A stretch of 64,000 nt of DNA from Polytrichum commune (Eukaryota; Streptophyta; Polytrichopsida; Polytrichales; Polytrichaceae), in the NCBI GenBank assembly GCA_950295325.1, contig OX485806.1:122001-186000 (forward strand). Reading direction: 5' to 3'. The notes beneath the pieces are model-generated. The model was not told the DNA's origin. It searched no databases and was given only the letters and a program-made list of their open reading frames with translations. This document shows, in pieces, positions 47,214 to 58,882 of this stretch (its first letter is position 1; each line of letters begins with the position of its first letter). The position numbers and the translations under genes were made by a program.

Positions 47214-48386
47214 ATGAGAAAAATAATAACATTAAGTCTCACCCTCCTAATTGGGATAAGCCACCCCCCCGTCATCCACCAAGATAATCTTACATACCAC
47301 AACAAATACGACCCACATACTACCCCACCAAAAAAATTCCCATTTAAAATGTCCCATATAACCTTCACACATAACAAGACCCACAACACAACCCCCACTC
47401 ATAATCCAATACAACATACACCCACAACACAATCCTTCATTAACACCCAAATCCCTTCCACACACCCCCTTAACAACCATATATATAATAAACCACACTC
47501 ATGCACATCCCACAACCACTTCACACAACAACCACACCCACTTATCGCATACCACCCTAACCCCAATAAAGGTAACACCCACACTTACAATACACACAAA
47601 CATTCCTACAACAATTATGACACTCAACATAACACCCAAAATAAAATAACCTCACCAATGGCCCCAATAGACATACTAACCCTCATAAGCAACATATACC
47701 ACATAACACACACCCATTATAAAAACCCAAAAACTAAAACCATAAAATACTACACTTGGAACAACTCCGCAATAATCCTTCAACACGGAGACGTGGAACC
47801 CAACCCTGGACCAATATCACAAATTTCCAAGAACCTACCTAAAAAATACACACATACACAACACCGATATTTTATACCAAAAATACTAATACTAAAACCC
47901 CAATATGAACACCTAGAGGGATCATTTGAATTTCACGCCTTTCCCCCACAAAACCTAAGCCTAACACCCTTACAACACAAATCATCAGTCCACACACTAA
48001 AAGAAATGCCTCAATCTTACCTAACGGACATACCAATAACACCCACACTACAGTCACACACACTTCCACCACCACACATCACACTAATACTTCTTAGCGG
48101 TGATATACAACCTAACCCCGGACCAATCTCACACATTACCAAAACCCCCCCCCAGAGTACACACAAAGACAAAGACATTTTTTCATACCCAACTTTATGT
48201 ATTGGCTCTTCTATTATTGCTATAATAAAAAGCATACGCTCAACATTTGGCAAACTTCGACACACCCCCAACACATCCACACTACTTACCAACAAACACC
48301 TCACCAAACTAACAACACAACCCAAAAAGATACAATATACCACAAAAAACATCCAAAGTCCCCACACCAAACAAGAAAAACTGTAA
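47214..48386 (+). CDS. LINE ORF2, N-terminal part with two 2A-like motifs
   Basis: Open frame of 390 codons of His/Thr/Asn/Pro-rich composition. The translation start is uncertain; the ATG at 47214 or a later one (MAPIDILTLIS near 47659) is possible. It carries GDVEPNPGP (D to P at 47790-47813), an exact match to the 2A consensus D-V-E-x-N-P-G-P, and GDIQPNPGP (48102-48125). 2A peptides make the ribosome skip the Gly-Pro bond, releasing the upstream product. A hydrophobic ITLILLSGD stretch precedes the second motif, as in other LINE 2A-like signals. The frame is lost between the second and third motifs, so the true ORF2 continues in the frame that starts about 48197. Confidence 0.65.
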   Translation: MRKIITLSLTLLIGISHPPVIHQDNLTYHNKYDPHTTPPKKFPFKMSHITFTHNKTHNTTPTHNPIQHTPTTQSFINTQIPSTHPLNNHIYNKPHSCTSHNHFTQQPHPLIAYHPNPNKGNTHTYNTHKHSYNNYDTQHNTQNKITSPMAPIDILTLISNIYHITHTHYKNPKTKTIKYYTWNNSAIILQHGDVEPNPGPISQISKNLPKKYTHTQHRYFIPKILILKPQYEHLEGSFEFHAFPPQNLSLTPLQHKSSVHTLKEMPQSYLTDIPITPTLQSHTLPPPHITLILLSGDIQPNPGPISHITKTPPQSTHKDKDIFSYPTLCIGSSIIAIIKSIRSTFGKLRHTPNTSTLLTNKHLTKLTTQPKKIQYTTKNIQSPHTKQEKL

Positions 48387-50476
48387 CCTTCAATATTATA
48401 ATTACAATAATAATACCAAGCTACACCACCGCTATCCATCAAATAAACCCCGCCCATACGAACAACTCACACCAACATCAACACGCCTATAACAAACACC
48501 CATCCTTATACAAACTAACCAAATATATTATAGACCTCCAAGTACTCATACTCCTTAGCGGCGACATACATCCTAACCCCGGACCACCCGCACATATAAC
48601 TAAAGGTCTCCCCGGGGACTATACACAAAGACAAAAACATTACTTTATACCTAATACCACCTCACTTAAATCCTCATATACCCACCTAGAAAACTTATTC
48701 TCAACACCCCTAACACAAGACTCGCCTAACCAAGAACTAACCAACATACACCGTCACAAACCAATACTTTCACAACACCCAATACATTCCCAAATTTATG
48801 CCCTCATAATAACATATGGACCTACACCACAAATATGCGACCAACAAATGGTTGAAGACATTGACCCCCGATGCCTCACCATCCTCAAAAGACTACAAAG
48901 ATCCCCGGAATACACTTCCTTACACACACAACACTTACACACCATCAACCACCACACACCACCTACTACCATAGCACAAACATACACACACATAAATGAA
49001 AAAATAGCCAAAGGGGAAAACATAACTATACCTATCCTACAAAAAGAAATACCCCATATACCCCCACAAATACTACTAGAACTAAGCAAATGTATACAAA
49101 CCATACATGGTTACCACTCCAGACATGACATAACACACCCCAACCTTAGCCCGAACACCAACATAGACACGGACAATCACCAAACTTCAACATTAAAAAT
49201 AATTACCTGGAATACAGGGTGTATCAGCTCAAGTTTACCTAGAATCCAAGAACTCGCACGAACAATACATAAAGACCCACATATCATATTCATCCAAGAA
49301 ACTAAACTCCAAAAACTAAAATCCACAACATATATAGACAAAAAATTCCCAAACTACAAAATTGTATATAATAACTCAAACACCACAACACCAAACCAAA
49401 ACAGATATTCTAGGGACAACCCGGCTAGAGGGGGTACCCTAACTATGATACCTAAAACCATCCACACAAATGAAAATATCACCAAAATGCCCACACCTAG
49501 CACAATCTCACCATACTTACAAGTCATCACCATCAAAAATAAACCAATTACCCCCATACTCCTCATAAATATGTACATGCCTACACATCCCCAAGACATA
49601 CACCTAATACAAGAAATCCAAAACCAAATCCAAACATTAGTACAAAATCACTCAACACACCACATCATACTAGGAGGTGACTTCAACCGAGACATCCTCC
49701 TTAAAGGACGGTCATCCAACGGAATAACATCCCCTCCCAACCCACATGACCATGAATGGGCTCACTTCACACAAAGACTAGGACTTAAAACGATTAATAA
49801 CCACGAAACATACACAAGGCAAGGGGGACACAATTACACCGCGACTAGCCACATTGATGGATTTTATTCTAACCTCCCAAACCACGCCTCCCTACAAAAC
49901 CACACAATCACCAACCTTAACCAAAATTCGGACCATTACCCAGTCCAATTACAATTAGCCCCAAACACTATAATTATAAAAACCAAACCAACACCTAACA
50001 CCAATCCTAGGATCACCTATCCTATATCCCCGATAAATATCCAAAACCTCCTAACAACCTTCCTAGATAAACAAAATCTTAAAACATCAAATCTCATAAA
50101 TACATTACAACAAGAACAACTCACTCAACCACAATGGGAAGAAGCTCAAATTAACTTCCAAAAAATCTTAAACTCTCTCAGCAGTTGTATTGAACAAACA
50201 TGCATGACACAACCCACACCCCCTCTCCCCAACCGAGCCAAGATCCAAGGCGGATTCCTCCCAAGAAAGCAACATAAAGTTTGGAAATCACACCTCAAAA
50301 TATATCATAACATCCGCAAAGCAATACATGCAGCCTGCCACTACCACCACACACAATTACATAATCACCCCGACATAAAGACACTCTCCTCACTTCACAA
50401 TGTCAACATTCCCCCTCCCCACAAACCCCACCACCCACAAACCCCACCACCCACAAACAATGGATTGAGAACCTAA
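48197..50476 (+). CDS. LINE ORF2, third 2A-like motif and APE endonuclease
   Basis: Open frame of 759 codons. It contains VLILLSGDIHPNPGP (motif at 48563-48586), then an apurinic-type endonuclease domain: IITWNTGC (about 49200), IIFIQETKL (49285-49305), GGTLTMIPK, INMYMP, IILGGDFNRD (about 49667-49690) and NSDHYPVQL (about 49925). The metal- and substrate-binding Asn, Glu, Asp-x-Asn and Asp-His residues are present, so target nicking could be intact. The frame ends by shift just after a 16-nt tandem duplication at 50425-50456, which alone does not restore the RT frame. Confidence 0.8.
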   Translation: MYWLFYYCYNKKHTLNIWQTSTHPQHIHTTYQQTPHQTNNTTQKDTIYHKKHPKSPHQTRKTVTFNIIITIIIPSYTTAIHQINPAHTNNSHQHQHAYNKHPSLYKLTKYIIDLQVLILLSGDIHPNPGPPAHITKGLPGDYTQRQKHYFIPNTTSLKSSYTHLENLFSTPLTQDSPNQELTNIHRHKPILSQHPIHSQIYALIITYGPTPQICDQQMVEDIDPRCLTILKRLQRSPEYTSLHTQHLHTINHHTPPTTIAQTYTHINEKIAKGENITIPILQKEIPHIPPQILLELSKCIQTIHGYHSRHDITHPNLSPNTNIDTDNHQTSTLKIITWNTGCISSSLPRIQELARTIHKDPHIIFIQETKLQKLKSTTYIDKKFPNYKIVYNNSNTTTPNQNRYSRDNPARGGTLTMIPKTIHTNENITKMPTPSTISPYLQVITIKNKPITPILLINMYMPTHPQDIHLIQEIQNQIQTLVQNHSTHHIILGGDFNRDILLKGRSSNGITSPPNPHDHEWAHFTQRLGLKTINNHETYTRQGGHNYTATSHIDGFYSNLPNHASLQNHTITNLNQNSDHYPVQLQLAPNTIIIKTKPTPNTNPRITYPISPINIQNLLTTFLDKQNLKTSNLINTLQQEQLTQPQWEEAQINFQKILNSLSSCIEQTCMTQPTPPLPNRAKIQGGFLPRKQHKVWKSHLKIYHNIRKAIHAACHYHHTQLHNHPDIKTLSSLHNVNIPPPHKPHHPQTPPPTNNGLRT

Positions 50477-53400
50477 CCCATATAGGACAAACGGCCAAAA
50501 TAGACGCCTATAAAATTACCTCTAAACAAACCTCGATCAACTGCAAACTCGCCATCAAGAAATATAGAGCCCTACTCAACACCAAACCCAAGACTATCCA
50601 CAAAGAGATCTTCCAACCATCAACCGAAAGCTCGTTGGATTGCATAAAAGACTCTCACGATAACATACTTACCAAACCCACAGAAATAGCCAATGAAATA
50701 TACCGCGCCCAACAAATATCATTTCAAAGACAAGCGCCCATTTGCGATGACACCATAGACCACCCACACATATGCATGTGTGCCATACGAAAATATCCAT
50801 GACACTCACAAGATGGGATCATACTAGACAAACGCGGACCTCAAAACCCACAAATAAGCCTACAATTCACTAGAGAAATATATGACAATTGTATAAAAAG
50901 ATTAACCAAAGGTAAAACCCCCGGCCCGGACAACATCCCCAACGACATCATCAAGATATTACCCCCACAATGCCAAACCCTTATATTCTTATTCTTCCTA
51001 CATTACTACAAACAACGGAAAATCCCAACTGCCTGGAAACACAGTAAAACTATTTTACTCCATAAAAAAGAAGACCCTACCCAACTTAACAACTATAGAC
51101 CAATAGCGTTAGCTAATACAATATATAAATTGTATACTAGCACCTTAACAACCCTCCTTATAAACTACGGGGAAAGAAACCGCATACTACACTTCAGTCA
51201 AGAAGGTTTCCGCCCCCAACGTAATACCTCAAGACAAATACAAACGTTAATAGCCGCCCTCGAAGATGCACGACTCACAAATAAAGATATATATATAACA
51301 TACATAGACTTTAAAAACGCTTTTGGTTCTATAGACCACGCAAGACTCCTAGCTATCATGGCCGACCTAGGCTACCCCCTAGATGCCATCGAAATAGTAG
51401 GCAACATCTATAACCACTCTACCACCGCCTTCACGGGTAACTTCTTTGGAACCACACCTCCCATCAAAATTAACCGAGGTACCATACAAGGTGATACCCT
51501 TAGCCCATATTTATTCATAATCTTTCTAGAACCACTCTTAAGATGGCTAGAGAAGGGCAATATGGGCTACCACTTTAGTACGTCCCCATCCACATGCACC
51601 ACATCGGCATATGCCGACAACCTAGCCATTATTACCGACAAAATTCAACATATTCAACCTCAAATAACTAAGCTCCAAAAATTCGCCGAATGGGCGCACA
51701 TGGATCTCAACCTATCAAAATGCGCCATCACCGGATGTCCTAACAAGTCCAAACTGAAACCTAATACCTTTAAAGCGTTCATCCAATCCCAAAACATTAT
51801 GTATAAATCTAAAAACTTTCCAACCCTTACACAAAATGAGCCATACACATACCTAGGCATCCAACTAGTGTCATCCCTAAAATGGAATCTCCAAAAAGAA
51901 CTCACCTTAAATAAAGCCAAACAACAAGGCAAACTATTCGCCGCCTCCCCGGCAAGCTTAAAACAAAAAATCAAAATCCTTAATACCGTCATAAAACCTC
52001 GGATTGCCTACGCATACTATGCGGTCCCCTTTTCAAAGCCCGATATTAAAAAACTTGATAAAATAATCAATAAAATAACAAAAGAAACTTGCAACATACC
52101 AAAAAGTACAGCCAATATCCTCACACACCTATCCCACGAAAACTTCGGCATAAATATGACCTCACTACTCCCAGACTACATCCATTGTATAGGTCAACAA
52201 CTACTACAAGCCCTCAACGACCCAGGGCAACTAGGAACCATCTATCAAGGCCTAACCAAATACATATCCGCTAAATACGGAGGTTCCCTACACCTACCTA
52301 AACTAAAACAACAAGCGTGCTCTAGATCCCCTGTAGCACGGACACTATTCCTACTCAAAAGAGAATATGAAATACATGTAACCACCAAAAACAAAACCTT
52401 CCCAGTCAAAAAAACCCCACTAGAAATAGCATGGAGAACCAACCCCATATACAACACCCTCTCGGACCACTCTAAAATACAATCCCAAAAATACCTAGAC
52501 AAACTCTATACATATGGCATAACCACTCTATCACAAATCTTAAACAAAACTAGTACATCCATCCTTACCCACGAAGAATTCCGCATCACATACAAAAACA
52601 CACCCAAAACCATTAAAGCGGCACTACAACAAGCACAAATACTATTCCCTCAACCACAACAACCCGCACCCCAAACAACACCCCAAACAACACAACACCC
52701 GACACAAACCACCGACCCCAACCTAAACCCAATACTTGGGAACGCCATACATAAAATCATAAAAGAAAAAACTACCACAAGAAAGGACAAATGGGGAGCA
52801 CAAGCCATCAAAACAACATACTTATGCCAATGGCAAACCACGAACAACACCACACAACAATGGCGCACAGAAGAAGAATTACTCCACCCGGACAACATAT
52901 TATTAAACCATAACCTATTAACCATCACACAATACCACACCGCAACCACAACACAAAGCACCACTAACACATATGCCAACTACCTTACCAATACCCAAAC
53001 AAAAGACACTAAGTTTATACATCCACCACTAACAATCACCAACCTCACACTAAACATCCATGAATGTAACCCCGACAAAGATATCATAACCAACAAACCG
53101 TCCATAACAACACACGCATTAGGAGCAAATGTATATGACCAAAAAGGAAACTACATAGCTACCCTTACCCTCGAAAGGTTACATTGGCTATGGAACCAAT
53201 TCTCTCATAACACCCTTCAACACCTCACTAACTTCCTACAACCACCACCACAAGATTTTGAAACAGAAATCCTATGGCTCCTACAAAGATACATAACTAT
53301 ACTCCCCAGGAAAAAGCCAAAAACTATCCAACCAAACAACCTACACCAAACACTACCCCCCGAAATCACCAAAACACTCATAGAATCCTTCCAAATCACA

Positions 53401-55494
53401 CACTCATACTATTCATCCCCCCTCACTTGCCCTACCCAACTCACCCAATATAACTCCCCACACACTCGAGACATACTATTTGGATCAATAGGCAAAGCAA
53501 ACTCGGCCAAATGGACAGGGCATGGACTAGCGTTCCCCACGGACCACAATACAACCCTCGAAGCCCTCCACTGGGCTAGAATGGCCGCTAAAGAGGATGC
53601 ACAAACAATCACTATCCTAATAATAAACCACAAGGATTGGACACCACAACAAATACCACTCACAAACCCGGACATACACATCCTAGCCACAATCCCACCA
53701 CATACTATAACATACAACCCCACGCCAGAATGGCCAAAATACTACCAATACACTGAACCATCCCTTACATCAATCATATGCGTACACAACCAAAGAACCA
53801 TACTAAATAACACCCAAATACCAACCGCATTACAAAGAATCCTCAAAAACACTACACATACACACATAGACATCCACCCCATTAAACCCACACCCACACA
53901 TTACAACGTTAAATTCTCTAACGCATGGAAAAATGCCCCTAAAACCACCCCCCTCCAAACCATAAACACCCACATAATACCCCTACCAAGCACATTCACA
54001 AACACATACCCCCTTAAATTCCACCCACAACAGTGCACATATACGGATGGATCATTCATCCCCCCGACCAAAAACTCCGAAGGCCAAATAGAACGAAACA
54101 CTGCAGGATCGGGAGTATATAGCCCTAACAACAACACAAAAATCGCCGAAAGATTACCAGGCTACCAAAACATACTTAGAGCCGAACTCAATGCAATTCT
54201 CATTGCCGTTAAAAATATACAACTCACTAAAATAGACACACACATATTTACGGATAGCCTTAACAACATATATCTAATTAACAACCACATCCACCGCCCA
54301 ACATCACAACACCACCACCCAGACAAACTACTCATAGCAGAAATAGTACGACATATATACTGGACCCCACACAAAATACACATACATAAAGTACGGGCTC
54401 ATACAGGCATCACCGGAAATGAAATAGCAGATGCACTAGCAAACGAAGGAACTACCATAGAAAAACCGAATGCCACCCCATGTATACACACTGCCCACTC
54501 GACCCCATACTGGCTAGCAAGCTACCCAACAACCACACACGACGGAGCCATCCGTAACTTACGTACATTCATAACCAAAGAACACGAAACAAATGAAGCA
54601 AGCCTAGCCAAACATAAATTCCCATACGTAGACAAATGGCTATCCAATACCCAAATAAACCAAAAACTCTCCAACCATTTTTGGCAAGACGAGAAAATCC
54701 CGGATACCCAAATCACCCAAACACTCAAATTCAGATACGCCCAATATATGGGTAACCACATGAAAAACATATTTTGGCCTATCACACACCCAAACCCCAA
54801 TTGCACGCTATGCCATAAAAATGAACGTGACACATGGCCTCACCTACTATCCACATGTGAACACCCATTCCTTAAAGGACTTAGAATTGCACGACACAAC
54901 AAAGCAATACATCTCATCGCCCAAACATTACAAGCCAACAAAAATACCAGATTCTTTACACTAACAAACGCAGGTCACTTTAATAACCAACCACAAGAAC
55001 AAACAATACAGGAATGGCTACTCCAATGCACTTGCCACCCAAACCCATGCCAATGCCTCGCCAAACTAAGACCAGACATCCTATGCATACTCGGAGCACC
55101 AAAACAAATACAAACACCTATATCACCCTCTCCCGAACATACGATCCAATTCATTGAATTCACATACTGCCATGATAGATTCCCGGAACAAGCAATCACA
55201 CACAAACATGCCAAATATGACCCACTAAATAACATCATCCAAAACAACGGTTGGAAAACCAACCCCCTCATAACCATCACGGCTGGAGTAAGAGGAGCCA
55301 TACACGAACACTCCATTGAAAATCTCACAAAAATAAAAATCCCAAAATCAAACATCAAAAAATTGATGAAAGACATACACCAAAACGCCATCAAATACCT
55401 TACCTACTTAGTACTAAATAAAAGAAAACTAGACAACAAACAAAACCCGTACCCCCTCCTAATTAAAAATAGCTTGTTTGTATTAAAACCCTAG
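50443..55494 (+). pseudogene. LINE ORF2: reverse transcriptase, RNase H, C-terminal nuclease-like
   Basis: One frame is open from about 50443 except for a TGA at 50800, giving 1563 codons from 50803 to the stop at 55494. RT: KGKTPGPDNIP, NNYRPIALANTIYKLY, YIDFKNAFGSID (51301), GTIQGDTLSPYLF, AYADNLAII (YADN at 51610-51621; the usual motif is YADD), LNLSKCAITG. RNase H: TDGS (Asp 54046), RAEL (Glu 54184), FTDSL (Asp 54253), EIADALA (Asp 54430). Then a CX2C...H...C knuckle (CTLCHKNERDTWPHLLSTC, from 54802), and LRPDILCIL with FIEFTYCHDRFPE and HAKYDPL, which has the D...E...K spacing of PD-(D/E)XK nucleases. Together with the APE domain this makes two nuclease types in one element. It is broken relative to the APE part by a frameshift and the stop. 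Confidence 0.8.
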
Positions 55495-55500
55495 AGCCCA

Positions 55501-55601
55501 CCTCCCCACAGGAGGCATAAAACCATACACTGCATCACGGAATACCGTGATCAGTGCATGGCTAACAGGCTCGCATTCACGCTGGTATCATATACTAGCG
55601 T
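55501..55601 (+). other. Three stem-loops at the LINE 3' end
   Basis: CCTCC-CCACA-GGAGG at 55501-55515; a 12-bp stem with one bulged C at 55528-55556 (CACTG-C-ATCACGG, loop AATA, CCGTGAT-CAGTG); and a 10-bp stem at 55579-55601 (ACGCTGGTAT, loop CAT, ATACTAGCGT, one G-T pair). They lie within about 110 nt of the ORF2 stop and are probably recognised by the reverse transcriptase for priming. Confidence 0.75.
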
Positions 55602-55605
55602 TACT

Positions 55606-57931
55606 TTTTCTTTTCTTTCTAGCTAACCATTAATAATCATCGTGTATCACCCAACAACAACCAAGAATACCAAGAATCTATTTTGGTCCACTTAGAAAAC
55701 GATTAGAGTTATAAAATATTCTAACAAACACAATCATGTGCATGTTAGAGATTAGTTTGGGCCCTCTAGAGATAAGGTGCTTGCACTTGGGAGGTCTGAA
55801 GTTGAACTTTAAAACTAACAATGCATGTAGGTCATATGGCAATTTAGTGATTGTTCTATCAATTTAGAGTTGCTTGGACATAAACATCATTAAAGCAACA
55901 CCGAGAGAAAAAAAACAAAAAAACAAAACATGACATGTTTCCTCTTCTATACGGAAATGTAGAGACATGACACTTGCCATTAGTACGCTCAGAAGTATCT
56001 TCCCCTTGCCATTAGTACGCTCAGAAGTATCTTCCCCTTGCATACTAGAATGCAAGACTATCGTCTCCAGCATTGCTCTAAATGCCATAGTGTAGATATT
56101 TTTTCACTTAAAAAGTTACTTATGTTGACGAATCTAATCATATTGGTAATTAGTTGGGGTGGCACTTTGAGAACTCTAGATGGCCTCTAGGCATCTATTT
56201 TAAGCCCTTCGCAAATAGTGTATGTGACTTTAAATACCGTAAACAGTGTAATGATCTGGCTTGAAGTGTAGAAAAACAGAACATGTTACGGAAGTTATGG
56301 GAGACTCAAACACTTCTGTCGGCATGTAAGTTAAGATGGACGGAGTCCTTGAAAAAGCCGAGGCCAGGAGGACCAGTGCCCAACATTCCCTGTGCCACCA
56401 TGCCCACTTGGACTTGGCAATATTTATTTTATTTTTACTTTTTCTTTTTGCACCAATTGAAGGCTTAATTATATTTTGGCATGAGTATGTTCAACAATGT
56501 CATAAGGTGTATCCCTATGTTACATAATGGTCTACAACTTGACTAAAGTGTACACAAATGACACTTGCCACTAGTATGCTCAAGAAGAATATCTTCCTCT
56601 TGTATACAAAAATGTAAAGACATGACACTTGCCATTATTACGCTCAAAAGGTTAGGCTCTTTGCATGACACCAAATACCACAAGCGGTGTAGTTTGAAAT
56701 TTGTGTGAATCCCATAATTTGTTATTTTAGAACATTGATTTGAACGATTGTTTTATTTTATGCTACTTTTGTCCTTGAACTAACATTCAAGGTGTTGGTG
56801 GAAAGTCTTTGAGAAGAATAGAAGAAGATCCGGGGTCTTTAGTCCAAACTATATCCACCTTGATTGATTATACCCACATTGATTATATCCGTGCAAATTG
56901 TCCACCTACACTAATAGACGATTTAGTGCAGTGGTGTGGCATCGACGAAGGCGTGGGTTGCAAAATTCTATCAGGAAGAGGTTCAGTTATCATGTGGAGT
57001 CATCTTGCTTTGGGCAAATGAATGGATGGCAAGTCGTCGTGATTTCATCCACAAACGGTCATGTAATCCAAACACACCTAATTTGCGTAAGATCACATTT
57101 GTGGAACCAAAGTGCACTGATATCAAGGAGTTTTCTAGTGTTAACACGGATCCATGATAAAAGAGAATTAGTGCAATATGATGTTCGTAAAAGCATGTGA
57201 CATTATGGAATGACACAAATTCAACATTACAATAATGACAACAAATACATTGATGACAACATGATGCATGCAAGCATGTGATTTGAATTCTTTGATGGTT
57301 TATGTTAATGTCACAACCCGTGATATATATGGGAATGAACACCAAGGAGTGAAATTTCTATTGGGAACATTCGTTCCCTAGGGTTTCGGGATATAAAAGA
57401 AGGAGTAACGTAAAGGAGGTCCATATTACGGAGTATAGAGCATATCGGTGTGCACGTGGACTTGGCAAATTGCAATGAGTCATCGAGCCCTAGGCAGCTC
57501 ATGTGGGGTACGTAGTACGCCGAGTCCACATGTATTATTTCCACATTGCTTAAGTTCCACGCAAACTCATAGACTATTTAAGTGGCATAACTAAGATAGT
57601 GATGTAACATTCATGGCAGCTTGAATCCTGTAAAATATAAAATATTATATTGCAGACGTTGAAACTTGAGCTGGACCGAATGCTCGAAGAAGCCGAGCCT
57701 GGGAGGGACCACCACCCACAATTTTGTGTACCACCATGATTGGCTATTCCGATACCGGAGCCCACTCACTCGGCAAGTTGCAGTTTATTAAGCCATAGCC
57801 ACCAACACCGTTTCCGCTTGCTTGCTGCTGGTCACTCCTTCCTCCTCTTGCCATGAACATGTTCATGCAGATTGATCCAGTATTGCAGCGCAACACGCCA
57901 CACCAAGCAGCTTGTGGGATGTGAGGAGTTA
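55606..57931. other. Non-coding interval with a small tandem duplication
   Basis: No gene recognised. A 32-bp unit (CTTGCCATTAGTACGCTCAG...) occurs twice in tandem at 55973-56036, and a diverged relative lies at about 56556-56650. The rest is AT-rich. Confidence 0.5.
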
Positions 57932-58882
57932 TTAGTTTTCATGGTTCATGGGCCCTTCACTAGGTGTAAACCGAATGTGGACCATGAAGAATGACCATGC
58001 ACCAAAAAGTGGAGGTGCTCATTTTTTTAATATTAAAAAAAAAGGCAGATGTGGCTTGCAAATCTTCTCACAACAGTTTTTTTTAAATAAAATAAAACGA
58101 GCAATTTAATTTGTACATGCTCAATGTAATTTACATGTGACATGTACCTTGTGTTGTCACTACACTAAATAGGATATTTAGTGTTTGATTATATTTAATG
58201 TTGTTACCACCCTACCATGCTCCACACTAATTTTCAATTATTTGATAATTAATGTTAGAAGATTTCCCATTGCACTTCTTTTGACTACCCTGATCTACAA
58301 TCACTAAACCACTACAGATTTTTCTTTTTTTGTTTTGCAACTGCATTTTGTAAGCATATTGGGGTGTGTAATATACCGTTGGAAAGGTATTTTCAAGACC
58401 TTTCCAACGGTATATTACAAGCCCCAAAATTCCAAACATTACATTTGGTAGACCAAAACACAAAATCTGCACTTGAATTCTTGAGTTCTAGATGTCCCGC
58501 GTTGTTTGGTGAAACACGTGTGAGCCGGTTTAAGGGGTAGGGCAAGGTAGTGCTGGTATGTCTCATGGGCTATGGTATAATTAAGGCTCTTAAAAGGTAG
58601 ATTCATTAAAAATTTGTTGAAATGATATTTCTCTGACATGGGCCCTTGCCTTTTCCTACCAGACCACCTCTCTTGCCTCTCTCAACGCAAAACCCGTTGG
58701 ACCATGTCAGTGCATTTATTAGGCCTTAAAAATTATATTTTGGGGACCTTGACCTCCATGGTCCCTTTGCCATTTTTTCCTTAGTGTAAACCGAAGTTGT
58801 CCCGGGAGAACTTCAACAACCAATCAACTGCCTTGCAGAGCCCTGGTCCAACTTCATGTTCCATAGTGTAAACCGCCCCTTA
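57932..58882. mobile_element. Truncated inverted copy of the 9.3-kb TIR element, with insertion
   Basis: The right terminus (58861-58879, CCATAGTGTAAACCGCCCC, then TTA) matches the terminal repeat of the element at 9264-9767 in inverse orientation. Internal words such as GGGCCCTTCACTAGGTGTAA, CCATGCACCAAAAAGTGGAG and AAACCCGTTGGACCATG also match. The left terminal repeat is missing. About 600 bp absent from the 9.3-kb copy lies at about 58016-58625 and includes a long hairpin. Confidence 0.75.
58361..58425. repeat. 28-bp-arm hairpin
   Basis: The left arm at 58361-58388 (core TAATATACCGTTGGAAAGGT) pairs with 58398-58425 with two mismatches at the base of the stem and a 9-nt loop. It lies inside the insertion within the TIR element. 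No associated gene is visible; a precursor-like small RNA or foldback transposon is possible. Confidence 0.8.

Larger units (their letters stand above)
45671..55605 (+). mobile_element. LINE-type non-LTR retrotransposon, broken
   Basis: Order of parts: RRM-like ORF1; a 5' segment of ORF2 with three 2A-like motifs; APE endonuclease; RT; RNase H; CCHC and PD-(D/E)XK-like C-terminus; 3' stem-loops. The element is strongly A- and C-rich and G-poor on the plus strand from about 46.9 kb. The 5' end (possibly near 45.2 kb) and 3' end are not fixed by a target duplication. No poly-A tail is seen. Frame breaks: near 48200-48386, near 50430-50476, and a TGA at 50800. Clade: the RNase H and double endonuclease content resemble Dualen/I-like groups; this is inference. 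Confidence 0.85.

Noticed and set aside
47247-49599. Minus-strand open frames opposite the LINE
   Set aside because: They are shadows of the C-rich, stop-poor coding strand and give Val/Cys/Gly-rich translations with no motif.
50425-50456. 16-nt tandem duplication as the sole cause of the APE/RT frameshift
   Set aside because: Removing one copy does not bring the APE frame into the RT frame, so another change must be involved.
45671-55605. LTR retrotransposon or virus-derived polyprotein because of RT, RNase H and 2A motifs
   Set aside because: No LTRs, protease, integrase or capsid domains; the APE endonuclease and RT motifs identify a LINE.
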